NCBI RefSeq assembly: GCF_002993325.1 | Contig: NZ_PVNO01000031.1 | Location: 124,001 to 188,000 of the forward strand | Reading direction: 5' to 3' | DNA from: Alteromonas gracilis | GTDB taxonomy: Bacteria; Pseudomonadota; Gammaproteobacteria; Enterobacterales; Alteromonadaceae | DNA length: 64,000 nt | In this document: positions 9,615 to 18,633 of the stretch, piece after piece | How positions within the stretch are numbered: position 1 is the stretch's first letter | Layout: every line of letters begins with the position of its first letter | Notes under the pieces: generated by a model | The model's database searches: none | What the model saw: only the letters and a program-made list of their open reading frames with translations | Told to the model about the DNA's origin: nothing | Translations under genes and position numbers: made by a program

Positions 9615-9845
9615 TCAGAATTTGGGGGGCGGCTTCCTATTTTTCAAAGACGAAAAACGCGCTAGAAAAATGCCGATATAGCCAAACATGGCAATGACAA
9701 AACCACCAAATAGCACGGTCATACTGAGAACATATAGCGATGTGTGTATATGGCTTAATGTAAATAGCAGCAAGACGCCGACAACGAAAATAGTTAAGCC
9801 TATTTTGAATCGTTGCCAGCTTTTATGAATGTCTTGCGTCTGCAT
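9615..9845 (-). CDS. Small two-helix membrane protein, unknown
   Basis: A 76-residue protein with two hydrophobic helices (about residues 15-30 and 36-62) and a basic, proline-containing C-terminus (KNRKPPPKF). I do not recognise a family. It lies 37 bases downstream of nfuA on the same strand and could be read from the nfuA transcript. Confidence 0.6.
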   Translation of the reverse strand: MQTQDIHKSWQRFKIGLTIFVVGVLLLFTLSHIHTSLYVLSMTVLFGGFVIAMFGYIGIFLARFSSLKNRKPPPKF

Positions 9846-9882
9846 AGGTTAGAATACCTAGAGGGGCCTAGCTAAACTCTAC

Positions 9883-10461
9883 TTAGTAGTATGAATGCTC
9901 GCCAGCTTGGTGTTCAGTTGCATCGCGCACGCCCTTGAGCTCGCCAGCAAACTGTTCAACCATTTGCTTTTCAATGCCTTCTTTAAGCGTTACGTCTACC
10001 ATTGAACAGCCGTTACAGCCGCCACCAAATTGCAGTATGGCGTAACCATCTTCGGTTAGTTCAGTAAGCACAACGTTGCCTCCATGGCTTGCTAGCTGTG
10101 GATTGATTTCCGACTCAATCATATAGTTAATTCTTTCAATCAACGGTGCATCGTCTGCTACTTTACGCGCTTTTGCGTTAGGCGCTTTAAGCGTTAGCTG
10201 AGAGCCCATTTGATCGGTAACGTAGTCAATTTCTGCTTCATCTAGATACGGCGCGCTTTCTTCATCGACTACGGCATCAAATCCATTAAACGGCAAACGG
10301 GTGTCCGTCTCTTCAACAGCGTCTGGCGGGCAATAGGACACGCCACACTCTGCCGATGAAGTGCCTGGGTTTACGACGAATACACGAATATTCGTGCCAG
10401 ACTCTTGTTTACTCAACAGTTTTACGAAGTGAGCCTGGGCTTCTTCTGATATAGTTATCAT
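9883..10461 (-). CDS. nfuA: Fe/S biogenesis protein NfuA
   Basis: A 192-residue protein that closely follows E. coli NfuA along its length: a degenerate A-type domain at the N-terminus (with [10 protein letters not shown]) and a C-terminal Nfu domain with [19 protein letters not shown], whose CxxC holds a 4Fe-4S cluster at the dimer interface. It carries clusters to target enzymes, especially under oxidative stress or iron limitation. ATG 10461 is chosen over an upstream TTG because AGGA lies 7 bases before it and the N-terminus ([12 protein letters not shown]) then aligns with the family. In E. coli the neighbours are gntX and bioH; here they lie about 3 kb away, beyond the M14 peptidase. 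Confidence 0.96.
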   Translation of the reverse strand: MITISEEAQAHFVKLLSKQESGTNIRVFVVNPGTSSAECGVSYCPPDAVEETDTRLPFNGFDAVVDEESAPYLDEAEIDYVTDQMGSQLTLKAPNAKARKVADDAPLIERINYMIESEINPQLASHGGNVVLTELTEDGYAILQFGGGCNGCSMVDVTLKEGIEKQMVEQFAGELKGVRDATEHQAGEHSYY

Positions 10462-10622
10462 CAGCAAGTCCTACATATTTTGAAATTTGGATTATTGTAT
10501 CAAATTTACCTGAGTAAAACAGTCAGGTATTAATTAAATAAATTATTCCAGTAAATCGAATTTGTTGGGAACGTTGCAAAGCGCAACGTGTTCTCAACCA
10601 TAACAACAAGACGGGAAGCGCT

Positions 10623-13280
10623 ATGTTAGCGAAATTGCAAAACTCCGCCAGAAACCACCCATTATCACTCGCTTCAATATTTGCCCTAGGTACTATTACA
10701 TTCGGAGCAACTACCAGTCACCAAGCAGTGGCCCAGCCAGCGTTAGCATCAGCTGTTACTATTGCACCTGATGTAGGCGGTCGGCCGGTGACAGCATACT
10801 TACCTGATACCGTAACCTATAATCCGGCTATTCCAACGCCTGAATCTGTTCTTGGCGCTAACATTGGTGAATGGCATGTAAGACATGATCAAGTTGTGAA
10901 TTACATGAAGCTACTTGCCGAAATCTCTGACCGCATCTCCATTGAAGAAACCGGTCGCACTCATGAAAATCGTCCGCTTTTGCTGATGACGATCACCGCG
11001 CCGTCAAATAGAAACAATATTGAAGCTATGAGACAGCAACACATTGATGCCATGGAAAGCGGTAAAAAAGTCGGTAGCGATGCTCCCCTGATATTTTACA
11101 TGGGCTACAGTATCCACGGTAACGAGCCTTCTGGTACCAATGCTTCCCTAGCGCTGGCTTACTATTTAGCCGCCGCCGAAGGTGAAGAAATTGATGCCTT
11201 GTTAAGCAATAATATTGTGCTATTTGATCCGTCTTTCAACCCTGATGGACTTTCCCGTTTTGCTCAATGGGCTAACATGCACAAGGGTAAGCAGCTGGTT
11301 TCTGACAGTCGTCACCGTGAACATGATGAGGGGTGGCCTTCGGGCCGCACAAATCATTATTGGTTCGATTTGAATCGCGATTGGCTATTACTGGCGCACC
11401 CAGAATCCCAAGCGCGCATTAAACAGTTTCACAAGTGGCGCCCGCATGTACTGACCGATTTTCACGAAATGGGCACAGACAGCACCTATTTTTTTCAGCC
11501 TGGCGTACGCTCGCGTAAAAATCCGCTAACGCCGGACGAGAACGTCACCCTTACTGAGGCACTGGCGCAATATCATGCTGCTGCGTTCGATGAACAAGGC
11601 GAGCTATATTTCACCCAAGAAGCATTTGACGACTTCTATGCAGGAAAAGGGTCTACATATCCAGATTTACACGGCAGCATAGGTATTTTGTTTGAGCAAG
11701 CCAGTTCACGAGGTCACCTGCAGGACTCTATCAATGGCAAGCTGGCGTTTAAAGATACCATAGCGAACCAAATCACTACCTCGCTAAGCACTTTCAAAGG
11801 CGCACTTGCAAATAAGGCTGCAATTCTTGACTACCAATCGGGTTTTGTTAAGAGCACGCAGTCGTTAGCTAAGCAAGATGCACAAGCTGGGTTTGTTGTA
11901 AGTGCATCGAATGATACTGCTCGCTTTAATGCTTTTATCGCGCTACTAGAACAACATCACATTGAATATAAAGTATTAACAAAAAACTTTGAGGCAGACA
12001 AAGTTCGTTACGGTGCAGGAAAAGCGATATATATTCCTACTGGCCAGTCTCAATACCGCTTAGTTAAATCTATTTTTTCTACCCAAACGTCGTTCGAAAA
12101 CAACACGTTTTACGATGTTTCAACGTGGAATTTAGCGCTCGCCTTCAATTTAGACTACGCGCCTTTAGACAAGAGCGATGTGCGAAGCCTTGAGTTAAGT
12201 GACGACACCGCATTAGCCCAAGCAGCACCTAATGATATTCATCCTGACGCTTATGCTTACGCATTCTCTTGGCAGCATTATTATGCCCCAGCCATGCTGC
12301 AAACCTTATTGGAAGCAGGTGTAAAAGTGCGAAGCAGTGAAGAAGCGTTCTCTGCCATTAAATATGACGGGAAAAACGTTGAGCTTCAGCCAGGCAGTAT
12401 TGTTGTACCGAAAGGCTTGGGTCAGCCTGAAAACTTAGCGTCCATTTTGCGTGAAGCGCAACTGCAACTTCAGGTACCTGTGTTTAGTTTACGCAGTGGG
12501 TTAACTCCCACAGGAAATGACTTAGGCAGCCGAAGCATGGCACCAGTGGCGTTGCCGCAAGTGTTGATCGTAGGCGGTGACGGTACCAGCGAATACGAAG
12601 CCGGTGAAATGTGGCATTACTTCGACACAAAGGTAGGCCTAGCGCCTAGTATCGTTGAGCAACAACACCTGACAAGGGCGCTCAGTGATCCAAGCGCAAC
12701 TTACACTCATCTACTATTTCCAAGCGGTAGCTATCGTTTTACGGAGAGCGAGAGAGCACAAATTGAAGAGTGGGTGAAAGCGGGTGGCGTGATTGTCGGT
12801 CAGAAATCCGCGCTGCGCTATTTTGCTCAGCATAAATGGTTAGATGTAGAAGTAGTTAGCCGAGAAAGTATTGATAACGCTTTCGATGAAAGCGAATTAA
12901 GTTACAAAGACGGCGCATCGTTATACGCCAGAAAGCTCGTGGCAGGTGCAGTATTTGAAGCGAACATCGATAATTCTCATCCACTGTTTTACGGGTATGA
13001 CGATGACACGTTGCCCATGTTTAAAACTAACAATATGATAATAGAAGCGAGTAGTTCACCTTTTGTGACGCCAGCGCGTTACACCGACGAGCCTTTGATA
13101 GCTGGGTTTAGTGATAATGCAATGGTAGTGCTAATGGCGGAATCAACCGCTGTAACTACACAAAAAATGGGGCGTGGTGTGGTCATTGGCTTTACCGACA
13201 ATACGCAGTTTAGAGGGTATTGGTACGGTACCAACAAGATGCTGGCCAATGCGATTTATCAGTCGCACTTTATTCGCTAA
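10623..13280 (+). CDS. Secreted M14 family zinc carboxypeptidase
   Basis: An 885-residue protein with a long signal-like N-terminus (hydrophobic about 16-36, candidate cleavage near AVAQP). The M14 domain has the zinc motif HxxE (H165 and E168 in YSIHGNEPSG), FDLNRDWLL with the substrate-binding arginine, and the third zinc ligand in LTDFHEMGTDSTYFFQPG. ILFEQASSRG probably supplies the catalytic glutamate. The remaining half includes a segment resembling a glutamine amidotransferase-like fold (LLFPSGSYRFTESERAQIEEW), as in other large M14 proteins. A short hairpin lies just upstream of its start. It probably acts in the periplasm or outside the cell on peptides. Confidence 0.9.
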   Translation: MLAKLQNSARNHPLSLASIFALGTITFGATTSHQAVAQPALASAVTIAPDVGGRPVTAYLPDTVTYNPAIPTPESVLGANIGEWHVRHDQVVNYMKLLAEISDRISIEETGRTHENRPLLLMTITAPSNRNNIEAMRQQHIDAMESGKKVGSDAPLIFYMGYSIHGNEPSGTNASLALAYYLAAAEGEEIDALLSNNIVLFDPSFNPDGLSRFAQWANMHKGKQLVSDSRHREHDEGWPSGRTNHYWFDLNRDWLLLAHPESQARIKQFHKWRPHVLTDFHEMGTDSTYFFQPGVRSRKNPLTPDENVTLTEALAQYHAAAFDEQGELYFTQEAFDDFYAGKGSTYPDLHGSIGILFEQASSRGHLQDSINGKLAFKDTIANQITTSLSTFKGALANKAAILDYQSGFVKSTQSLAKQDAQAGFVVSASNDTARFNAFIALLEQHHIEYKVLTKNFEADKVRYGAGKAIYIPTGQSQYRLVKSIFSTQTSFENNTFYDVSTWNLALAFNLDYAPLDKSDVRSLELSDDTALAQAAPNDIHPDAYAYAFSWQHYYAPAMLQTLLEAGVKVRSSEEAFSAIKYDGKNVELQPGSIVVPKGLGQPENLASILREAQLQLQVPVFSLRSGLTPTGNDLGSRSMAPVALPQVLIVGGDGTSEYEAGEMWHYFDTKVGLAPSIVEQQHLTRALSDPSATYTHLLFPSGSYRFTESERAQIEEWVKAGGVIVGQKSALRYFAQHKWLDVEVVSRESIDNAFDESELSYKDGASLYARKLVAGAVFEANIDNSHPLFYGYDDDTLPMFKTNNMIIEASSSPFVTPARYTDEPLIAGFSDNAMVVLMAESTAVTTQKMGRGVVIGFTDNTQFRGYWYGTNKMLANAIYQSHFIR

Positions 13281-13292
13281 AGCCGTTTTAAG

Positions 13293-13315
13293 AGCGCGGT
13301 GAATGCCGCGCTTTT
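13293..13315 (+). terminator. Terminator of the M14 peptidase gene
   Basis: AGCGCGG and CCGCGCT form a 7-base GC-rich stem around a 6-base loop, followed by TTTT. It lies 12 bases after the stop codon. Confidence 0.7.
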
Positions 13316-13364
13316 GAAACTAGGTCTCGCCATTGCGTTTTCCAAGGCCGACACCCTGTTAACC

Positions 13365-14078
13365 TCAGGCTGTCTGATAGAGGCTGCTTTTAGGGGGCGG
13401 AGTAAACGCCGCTACCCATACTTGAATGCTTATATTGGGGTAGCGCTGCTTAAGCCTTTTGCTCAGGGTATTTACGGTCACGCCGGTGGTAAGAACATCA
13501 TCAACTATCGCGACGGTGAACCCGCCTCCATCTGCTTTACTTTCCACTGCTGCTATCTGTTCATCAATACACCGTTTCGTTAAGGTAAATGCACGGTTTG
13601 CGTTTTCCGCTCTGGCTGCTTTGGATAAATGGTGCTGCACGCTAAAGCCTTTTCGTCTAGCCCATGTTTGATTAACCGGTATGTTTAGCTCACGACTTGT
13701 GCTTTCACAAAGTAGGGTCGCCTGATTATAGTGTCGCGTTGCAAGACGCCATGCACTAATTGGCACCGGAAGCAGTAAATCGGGCACTGATAACGTGCAC
13801 TGTCGCTTTTTATGGACAAACCAGTTACTTAATACTTTTCCTGCTGTAAGGGAATGCGTAAACTTCAACTGGTGAACCAGCGATGACATGGGCCAAGTAT
13901 GAAGCCCTAATACACTCAACGCATCATAGTGGCTATGCTTGACGTGGCCTGCTACCGGTCCGTATTGGAGTAGATTACTTCCATGCAAAGTGGCATCGAA
14001 AAAAAACATGTCATCTTCACACCAGTGACATACTGGCGTAGGACTTGCCTGATAACATAGTAAACATGAAAGGTTCAT
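13365..14078 (-). CDS. ComF family protein (GntX-like)
   Basis: A 237-residue protein. The N-terminus has a four-cysteine zinc-finger pattern (C5, C8, C17, C20) and the C-terminus has a phosphoribosyltransferase-type PRPP loop, VAIVDDVLTTGVT. This is the ComF/GntX architecture, linked to DNA uptake and use of external DNA in competent bacteria. It is divergent from bioH with a 98-base spacer, as gntX is next to bioH in enterobacteria. Confidence 0.92.
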   Translation of the reverse strand: MNLSCLLCYQASPTPVCHWCEDDMFFFDATLHGSNLLQYGPVAGHVKHSHYDALSVLGLHTWPMSSLVHQLKFTHSLTAGKVLSNWFVHKKRQCTLSVPDLLLPVPISAWRLATRHYNQATLLCESTSRELNIPVNQTWARRKGFSVQHHLSKAARAENANRAFTLTKRCIDEQIAAVESKADGGGFTVAIVDDVLTTGVTVNTLSKRLKQRYPNISIQVWVAAFTPPPKSSLYQTA

Positions 14079-14176
14079 AATGTTGATTCCATCAACTTCC
14101 TTGAATTGTCGAACGTTGACCTATTTTCATCATTTCGTGTTGCCTCAAAAACACGTCACTGCCTAAGGAGGTGTAA

Positions 14177-14986
14177 ATGGAAATGTTGCATACAAACGGC
14201 GAGCTTGTCACCCGTACTCAAGGTACAGGCGTAGATGTGGTATTTCTTCATGGATGGGGGATGAACAGCGGGGCGTTCACATCTTTCATTCCTTACCTTA
14301 GCGATAATTTTCGCGTTACTACCATTGATCTTCCCGGGTTTGGAGAAAACGCTGAGATTATTCCTTCACCTTATAACGTTGAAACCCTTGCTCAATCTAT
14401 AGTTGATTCATTGCCCGACCAATGTGTATTAGTTGGGTGGTCGTTAGGCGGTTTGGTAGCACAGAAATTAGCGCTTTTGGTCCCAGAAAAACTTACTGGG
14501 CTGGTGACCATTGCTTCAACACCTCGTTTTATTGCGGGGCCCTGTTGGCCGGGTATAGCTGCCGATTTACTTACTATGTTCGAGTCCCAGCTTGAAAAGA
14601 ATTACCAAAAGACACTGGAGCGTTTTTTAGCAATTCAAGCCATGGGGAGTGAAACGGCCAAGCAAGATATTAAAGCAATTAGAGAGCAGGTTACCCAATT
14701 CCCAGACCCTGCTGAAGAAGCGCTCAAGAAAGGCTTACGTATATTGTCGACTGAAGACATGCGTCAAGAAGTCGGGCGGATAACCACACCAACTTTACGA
14801 CTGTATGGCCGATTAGATAGTCTTGTACCAACTAGTGGTATCGATAGAATTTGCGAGCTACACCCTCAGGCTGATACGGTTGTTTTGCCTCATGCGTCGC
14901 ATGCTCCGTTTATTTCCCACCCTCAGCAAACTGCCGACATTCTTTTTCGTTTCGCCGCCGGTGTTTATCAGCGAAAAGCGTCTTAA
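14177..14986 (+). CDS. bioH: Pimeloyl-ACP methyl ester carboxylesterase BioH
   Basis: A 269-residue alpha/beta hydrolase. BioH removes the methyl group from pimeloyl-ACP methyl ester, ending the disguised fatty-acid stage of biotin synthesis. The BioH features are FLHGWGMNSGAF (oxyanion/lid region), nucleophile S89 in VGWSLGGLVA, an acid residue in LYGRLDSLVP and the histidine in HASHAPF. A near-ideal ribosome site, TAAGGAGGTG, ends 3 bases before the start, so initiation should be strong. The comF neighbour supports the name. Confidence 0.93.
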   Translation: MEMLHTNGELVTRTQGTGVDVVFLHGWGMNSGAFTSFIPYLSDNFRVTTIDLPGFGENAEIIPSPYNVETLAQSIVDSLPDQCVLVGWSLGGLVAQKLALLVPEKLTGLVTIASTPRFIAGPCWPGIAADLLTMFESQLEKNYQKTLERFLAIQAMGSETAKQDIKAIREQVTQFPDPAEEALKKGLRILSTEDMRQEVGRITTPTLRLYGRLDSLVPTSGIDRICELHPQADTVVLPHASHAPFISHPQQTADILFRFAAGVYQRKAS

Positions 14987-14998
14987 CCTTTTCTTTTA

Positions 14999-15042
14999 AT
15001 AAAGCTTCAATCCAATGTTTACCTTTGGTTTGAAGCTTTTTA
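14999..15042 (+). terminator. Terminator of bioH
   Basis: AAAGCTTCAA pairs with TTGAAGCTTT (10 bases) around a 19-base loop with a small inner CCA/TGG stem, followed by a T run. It lies about 15 bases after the bioH stop. Confidence 0.75.
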
Positions 15043-15163
15043 TCAGCATCCCCCGTCATTAAAAATCGACTGCTTACAAGTAGTTACTGCCGGGAAGTAA
15101 TACACGACTTTTCATTTACGCAAAATTGGTCAATAATTGCACATGAGAGGTTAGGGGTAGTGT

Positions 15164-15475
15164 ATGACAGGCATTGATGGTGTAGGCTCTGCGTTTGCAG
15201 CCGCCCAATATGGTTTACAAAGTGCAAGCGATGGCATTTCGCAAGCGGCATCGAATATTGCTCAGCGTACCGCTGAGGATGCGGTTGTGCCCGCTCAACC
15301 TATCGCAGCTAACACTGACATAAATAACGCGACACCTAATTCAACATCTTCCACCTCACGTTTAACTGACGATTTAATTGCGCTTAATGTAAGCGAGCGC
15401 AATGCACAGGCTTCCGCCAAAGTGCTCGGTGTTGCCGACGAGATGCTCGGCACTATTATTGACGTGCTGGCGTAG
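15164..15475 (+). CDS. Small protein resembling flagellar rod/hook ends
   Basis: A 103-residue protein. The N-terminus (FAAAQYGLQSASDGISQAAS, followed by NIA) resembles the helical start of flagellar basal-body rod proteins, and the C-terminus (LIALNVSERNAQASAKVLGV, then ADEMLGTIIDVLA) resembles the matching C-terminal helix of FlgC/FlgE-type proteins. The large central domain of those proteins is missing; only about 40 polar residues link the two. It might be a minimal axial-type protein or a reduced paralogue. No other flagellar gene is near. It lies 14 bases before the SprA-family gene, so the two probably form an operon. Confidence 0.7.
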   Translation: MTGIDGVGSAFAAAQYGLQSASDGISQAASNIAQRTAEDAVVPAQPIAANTDINNATPNSTSSTSRLTDDLIALNVSERNAQASAKVLGVADEMLGTIIDVLA

Positions 15476-15489
15476 GCGGAGAAGTCGCA

Positions 15490-16428
15490 GTGAACATCGT
15501 CACACCAATTCTAAACGCCATTGCATACCCTACTGCAAATATAAATACAGAATCTGCGCGCAGAGATAACGTGCAGCGGGAAACTATTCCCCAAACCTCA
15601 GATTCACAACAGGGTGCCTCTCAGAAAGGCTTAGGGTCTGAAACCGATAAGGCTAAAGCCCCGGGGCAGCCGCCAGCACCAGTTACTTATGAACGTCCTC
15701 AGGTACAAACTGAGCTTCAAGCTGCTTTTCAAAACGTGTTTGGTCAAGAAAAAGACAACGCGCAGGATGAGAGTGCAGGCAAACAGGACGCGCAAGATAA
15801 GCAACAAGAGCAGCAAGAAAAACAAGACGCCGCTGAGATTGAACAGTTAAAAGCCCGGGATCAGGAAGTAAGAGTTCACGAGCAAGCGCATGCGGCAACA
15901 GGGGGGCAATACGCTGGTGCACCTCAGTATGAGTACACTACGGGCCCTGATAATAGGCGTTACGTCACCGATGGTCAGGTATCCATCGATGTTTCAAAAG
16001 AAAAAACACCTGAAGAAACGCTGAAAAAAATGGAACAAGTGCGCGCAGCCGCGCTCGCGCCAGCGGAACCATCCTCACAAGATTTAAAGGTAGCTGCTGA
16101 AGCCTCTCAGAAGGCCACCGAAGCTCGAAGCGAAATTGCAAAAGGTCAGGCTGAAGGTTTTTCTACCGAGCAGATTTCAGTAGAAGGTGTTTCTACTGAG
16201 AGTGCTAATAACGTTTCGGGCAATGGAACGATCGCACAGCCAGAAGCGAGCCCAGGTGCCGTTGGTGACGCGGTGCTAGAGGCCCAGTCTAGGTTCTCAG
16301 ACACTACAACTTCACAGGGGCTTGGGGCCAACGAATCTGATTTTATGCAGGCGCGAATTGGCCGAATTCAAAGCGCTTATTTACAAGCCTATACGCCATC
16401 AAGAGAAGGCTTATCGCTTCAAGCGTAA
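15490..16428 (+). CDS. SprA-related putative metalloprotease
   Basis: A 312-residue protein with a GTG start, preceded by GGAGAAG. A glutamine- and charge-rich linker (about 80-115) precedes the conserved core: RDQEVRVHEQAHAATGGQYA with an HExxH-type zinc motif (H130, E131, H134), then YEYTTGPDNRRYVTDGQVSI and the segment EETLKKMEQVRAAALAPAEP. This core matches the SprA-related catalytic-domain family found in many gammaproteobacteria, whose substrates are not well known. No signal peptide is visible. The C-terminal third is low complexity. Start codon use and spacing suggest coupling to the small rod-like gene before it. Confidence 0.85.
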   Translation: MNIVTPILNAIAYPTANINTESARRDNVQRETIPQTSDSQQGASQKGLGSETDKAKAPGQPPAPVTYERPQVQTELQAAFQNVFGQEKDNAQDESAGKQDAQDKQQEQQEKQDAAEIEQLKARDQEVRVHEQAHAATGGQYAGAPQYEYTTGPDNRRYVTDGQVSIDVSKEKTPEETLKKMEQVRAAALAPAEPSSQDLKVAAEASQKATEARSEIAKGQAEGFSTEQISVEGVSTESANNVSGNGTIAQPEASPGAVGDAVLEAQSRFSDTTTSQGLGANESDFMQARIGRIQSAYLQAYTPSREGLSLQA

Positions 16429-16453
16429 AGGCCTGTAATGTTTTTAGCTGGCT

Positions 16454-18232
16454 TTAATAGTCAAGTATCGCCTTTGTAAAGGGGTACTTAGGTGAATCGC
16501 CCGTAATGTCTGAAAGCACCGAGTTCATGGTGTCTACATCGCTGTCGAACCCGCCATGAGATGTTGCAGCCGTAGCATCGCCTTCTTTCCCTTCGCTATA
16601 TTTAAACGTCACGTTATCAATTGGCTGATTAAAAACGGCCATACCTAACAGCGGCATCTCCGGTTTAGATTCAAATGCGTTTGAGACTAAATAAAGCAGC
16701 GATTTTTGGTAAATGCGCGCCACGTGATCATCCTTTTCCAACGCTTCAGATAAATTGTAAATTGTGGTCGACTCAATACTTTTTCCCTCTATAAGAGCAG
16801 AGAGCTTTTCACTAAATAAGGGAGTGCTAATGGCGGGTGCCAGTAAATGAAGGCTTTTAACTTTTATATTTTCATCAATTTTAAACAGCCTTGATAGGCT
16901 GTGCGCATGAAAGATAGAGCCAGCTGAATGACCCACAACGTGTAGCTGAATATCCGGGTTATCTCTCAAATAGGCGGCTAACTGCGTGAGAAAGTATGTA
17001 CCATCTGACGTGGTACGGGTAAAAGGCGTGCACGCATCCGATTTCATTTCACGCCACAATGCGCCGCCTACTTTACGTGTTGCCCATTCCAGAATTCTGT
17101 CTGTATAGTCGGTGAAGGCGCCTACTTTATTGCTAATCTCTTTATTTTTGAAACCTAAAATATCCTTTAACTCTTCTAGCATGCCAGTGTCATACATGAA
17201 GTGAATAGGGAAAACATCGTTTTTTAGAAACGTATCTTTCATTGCGGCGATGCGCTTAGCCGAGGCTTTTATGCTATTTAAGCCGCCGTGAGCATACAGC
17301 ATCACATGGCGATGGTTACTATCAGATAGTTTCTCAATAACGGTATCTACGTGGTTTTTGTTGCTCCAATATTTGCTTCTTGTATCAAAGTGCCCGTCGT
17401 CGAAATGAACAAAGTGATCTTGAATACTCACGCGCGGCGTCGAACGGCTGAATAGCCCTTGTGCAATAGAGCGTGTCGCTTGATGGTAGGTACCGGTACC
17501 TGAGATAGGCAGCGCAAGCTGGACGACCCAGGCATCCATAACATTTAATGCCCAGTCATCGTAGCGCCAGAGGGCCAGCCCTGATTTTTTCCAATCCGTA
17601 CCCCACGAGTTTTGGATCCAAAAGCCTTCGTCGTTGTAGCCGACAATGGCGAACGCATGGCCCCCTATGGGTTCAGGTCTTAAGTTTATTTTGTCCCCTT
17701 CACTGTCTTTCCAGCCTTCGTGGATTCTGGCAGACACAAAGATAACGCCCACTTCGTTAAGTGCTGCATGAAAATCACTAATTTCCCGTTCAATACGGTA
17801 GTAGGCCCCTAGTCTGTGATTGCTAGCGTTATTAGCAATGGCAAGGGTCATTTCGAATTCATTACTATGCTCTATATCTTGTGTTAGTGAGTAGTTACAT
17901 ACGCCACTGTTGTACCAGCCTTTAATTGCTCCTCGGCAACTCGAACCCTCGTAGGCTTCGCCCAACCATTCATCGTGACGCTTGGCCATAGCATAAAGCA
18001 TCCACGGGCTGACAGTTTGTTTTCGGCCCTGCTGACGATAAATGAAGTTAATGGTTGCCGCCAACGCAAAGCCCGTACAGGCACCATCTTTACCTTGGTC
18101 CAAAATGACCAGGTTACCAGGTGGGTCGATAAAAGGCTTAAGTGGAGTGAGGTTTGGTTGGTAATAACGGTCCCGAAGGTCGGGGTAGTCGGCGCTGACA
18201 TTCAACATGTCTTTTGAAACAGGTAAATTCAT
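16454..18232 (-). CDS. Papain-like (C1) protease fused to an alpha/beta hydrolase
   Basis: A 592-residue two-domain protein. Residues about 15-240 form a C1 cysteine peptidase: Q46 and catalytic C52 in LDQGKDGACTGFA, H192 in GGHAFAIVGY, N208 in WIQNSWGTDW. Residues about 305-565 look like a serine hydrolase: an oxyanion-type HGG (AHGGLNS, H315), nucleophile S436 in VVGHSAGSIFHAH, and a late histidine in SHGGFD (H559) as candidate triad member. No signal peptide or membrane helix is seen, so it is either cytoplasmic or exported by a route without a classical signal. It is a single gene converging on the SprA-family gene. A perfect inverted repeat sits 30 bases upstream of its start. I know of no named family with this exact pairing; the function is unknown. 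Confidence 0.85.
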   Translation of the reverse strand: MNLPVSKDMLNVSADYPDLRDRYYQPNLTPLKPFIDPPGNLVILDQGKDGACTGFALAATINFIYRQQGRKQTVSPWMLYAMAKRHDEWLGEAYEGSSCRGAIKGWYNSGVCNYSLTQDIEHSNEFEMTLAIANNASNHRLGAYYRIEREISDFHAALNEVGVIFVSARIHEGWKDSEGDKINLRPEPIGGHAFAIVGYNDEGFWIQNSWGTDWKKSGLALWRYDDWALNVMDAWVVQLALPISGTGTYHQATRSIAQGLFSRSTPRVSIQDHFVHFDDGHFDTRSKYWSNKNHVDTVIEKLSDSNHRHVMLYAHGGLNSIKASAKRIAAMKDTFLKNDVFPIHFMYDTGMLEELKDILGFKNKEISNKVGAFTDYTDRILEWATRKVGGALWREMKSDACTPFTRTTSDGTYFLTQLAAYLRDNPDIQLHVVGHSAGSIFHAHSLSRLFKIDENIKVKSLHLLAPAISTPLFSEKLSALIEGKSIESTTIYNLSEALEKDDHVARIYQKSLLYLVSNAFESKPEMPLLGMAVFNQPIDNVTFKYSEGKEGDATAATSHGGFDSDVDTMNSVLSDITGDSPKYPFTKAILDY

Positions 18233-18261
18233 AACATCATCCTTTGATTAGGGCCGATGAC

Positions 18262-18301
18262 CCTTTGGTGTACGATTAGATAAAAATTCGTACACCAAAG
18301 G
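18262..18301. promoter_or_regulatory. Perfect 14-bp inverted repeat upstream of the protease-hydrolase gene
   Basis: CCTTTGGTGTACGA and TCGTACACCAAAGG are exact reverse complements, separated by 12 AT-rich bases. The element lies 30-69 bases before the start of the minus-strand gene, so it could be a regulator-binding site or a hairpin in the mRNA leader. The arms are long for a terminator and no T tract follows on the minus strand. Confidence 0.6.
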
Positions 18302-18561
18302 TCAATGGCTCCAGTTCACTTTAGTCGTCCGAAAGTGCTGCCTTGAAAAAGATTGGGGTCAAAAGAGCGACATTACGTTCGTTAAACGTTACGAAATTTC
18401 ATAAACATCAACTGACTCGCTAAACAAGAACAACAAACAAACTTTCGTTTCGGTATGACCAATACCTTTTCACTGTTTCGGTTTTTAATTTGGCACTCTT
18501 CATTTTGAAATGAGCTACTCCTCAGAACTAATGTAGCAAAAACGAGCCGTCAAATGGAAGT
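18302..18561. other. Intergenic stretch without a gene
   Basis: Together with the inverted repeat and the tex terminator this makes a 400-base gap between the protease-hydrolase gene and tex. It contains a GGGGTCAAAAGAGCGACATT segment (18355-18374) similar to sequences often seen around REP-associated elements. I see no open frame with a plausible start and no other structure. Confidence 0.5.
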
Positions 18562-18600
18562 GTGAAAAAAAGGGCCTGTCTAATTGACAGGCCCTTTATA
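18562..18600 (-). terminator. Terminator of tex
   Basis: AAGGGCCTGTC and GACAGGCCCTT form an 11-base stem around TAATT. On the minus strand it is followed by seven T residues, 33 bases after the tex stop. This is a strong rho-independent terminator. Confidence 0.9.
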
Positions 18601-18633
18601 AGATAGGATAAGCAATCGATAAACTGCTAACGT

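Noticed and set aside
18355-18374. GGGGTCAAAAGAGCGACATT, similar to sequences around REP-associated elements
   Set aside because: Only one short copy is seen and there is no transposase, inverted repeat or second copy nearby, so it is not called a mobile element.
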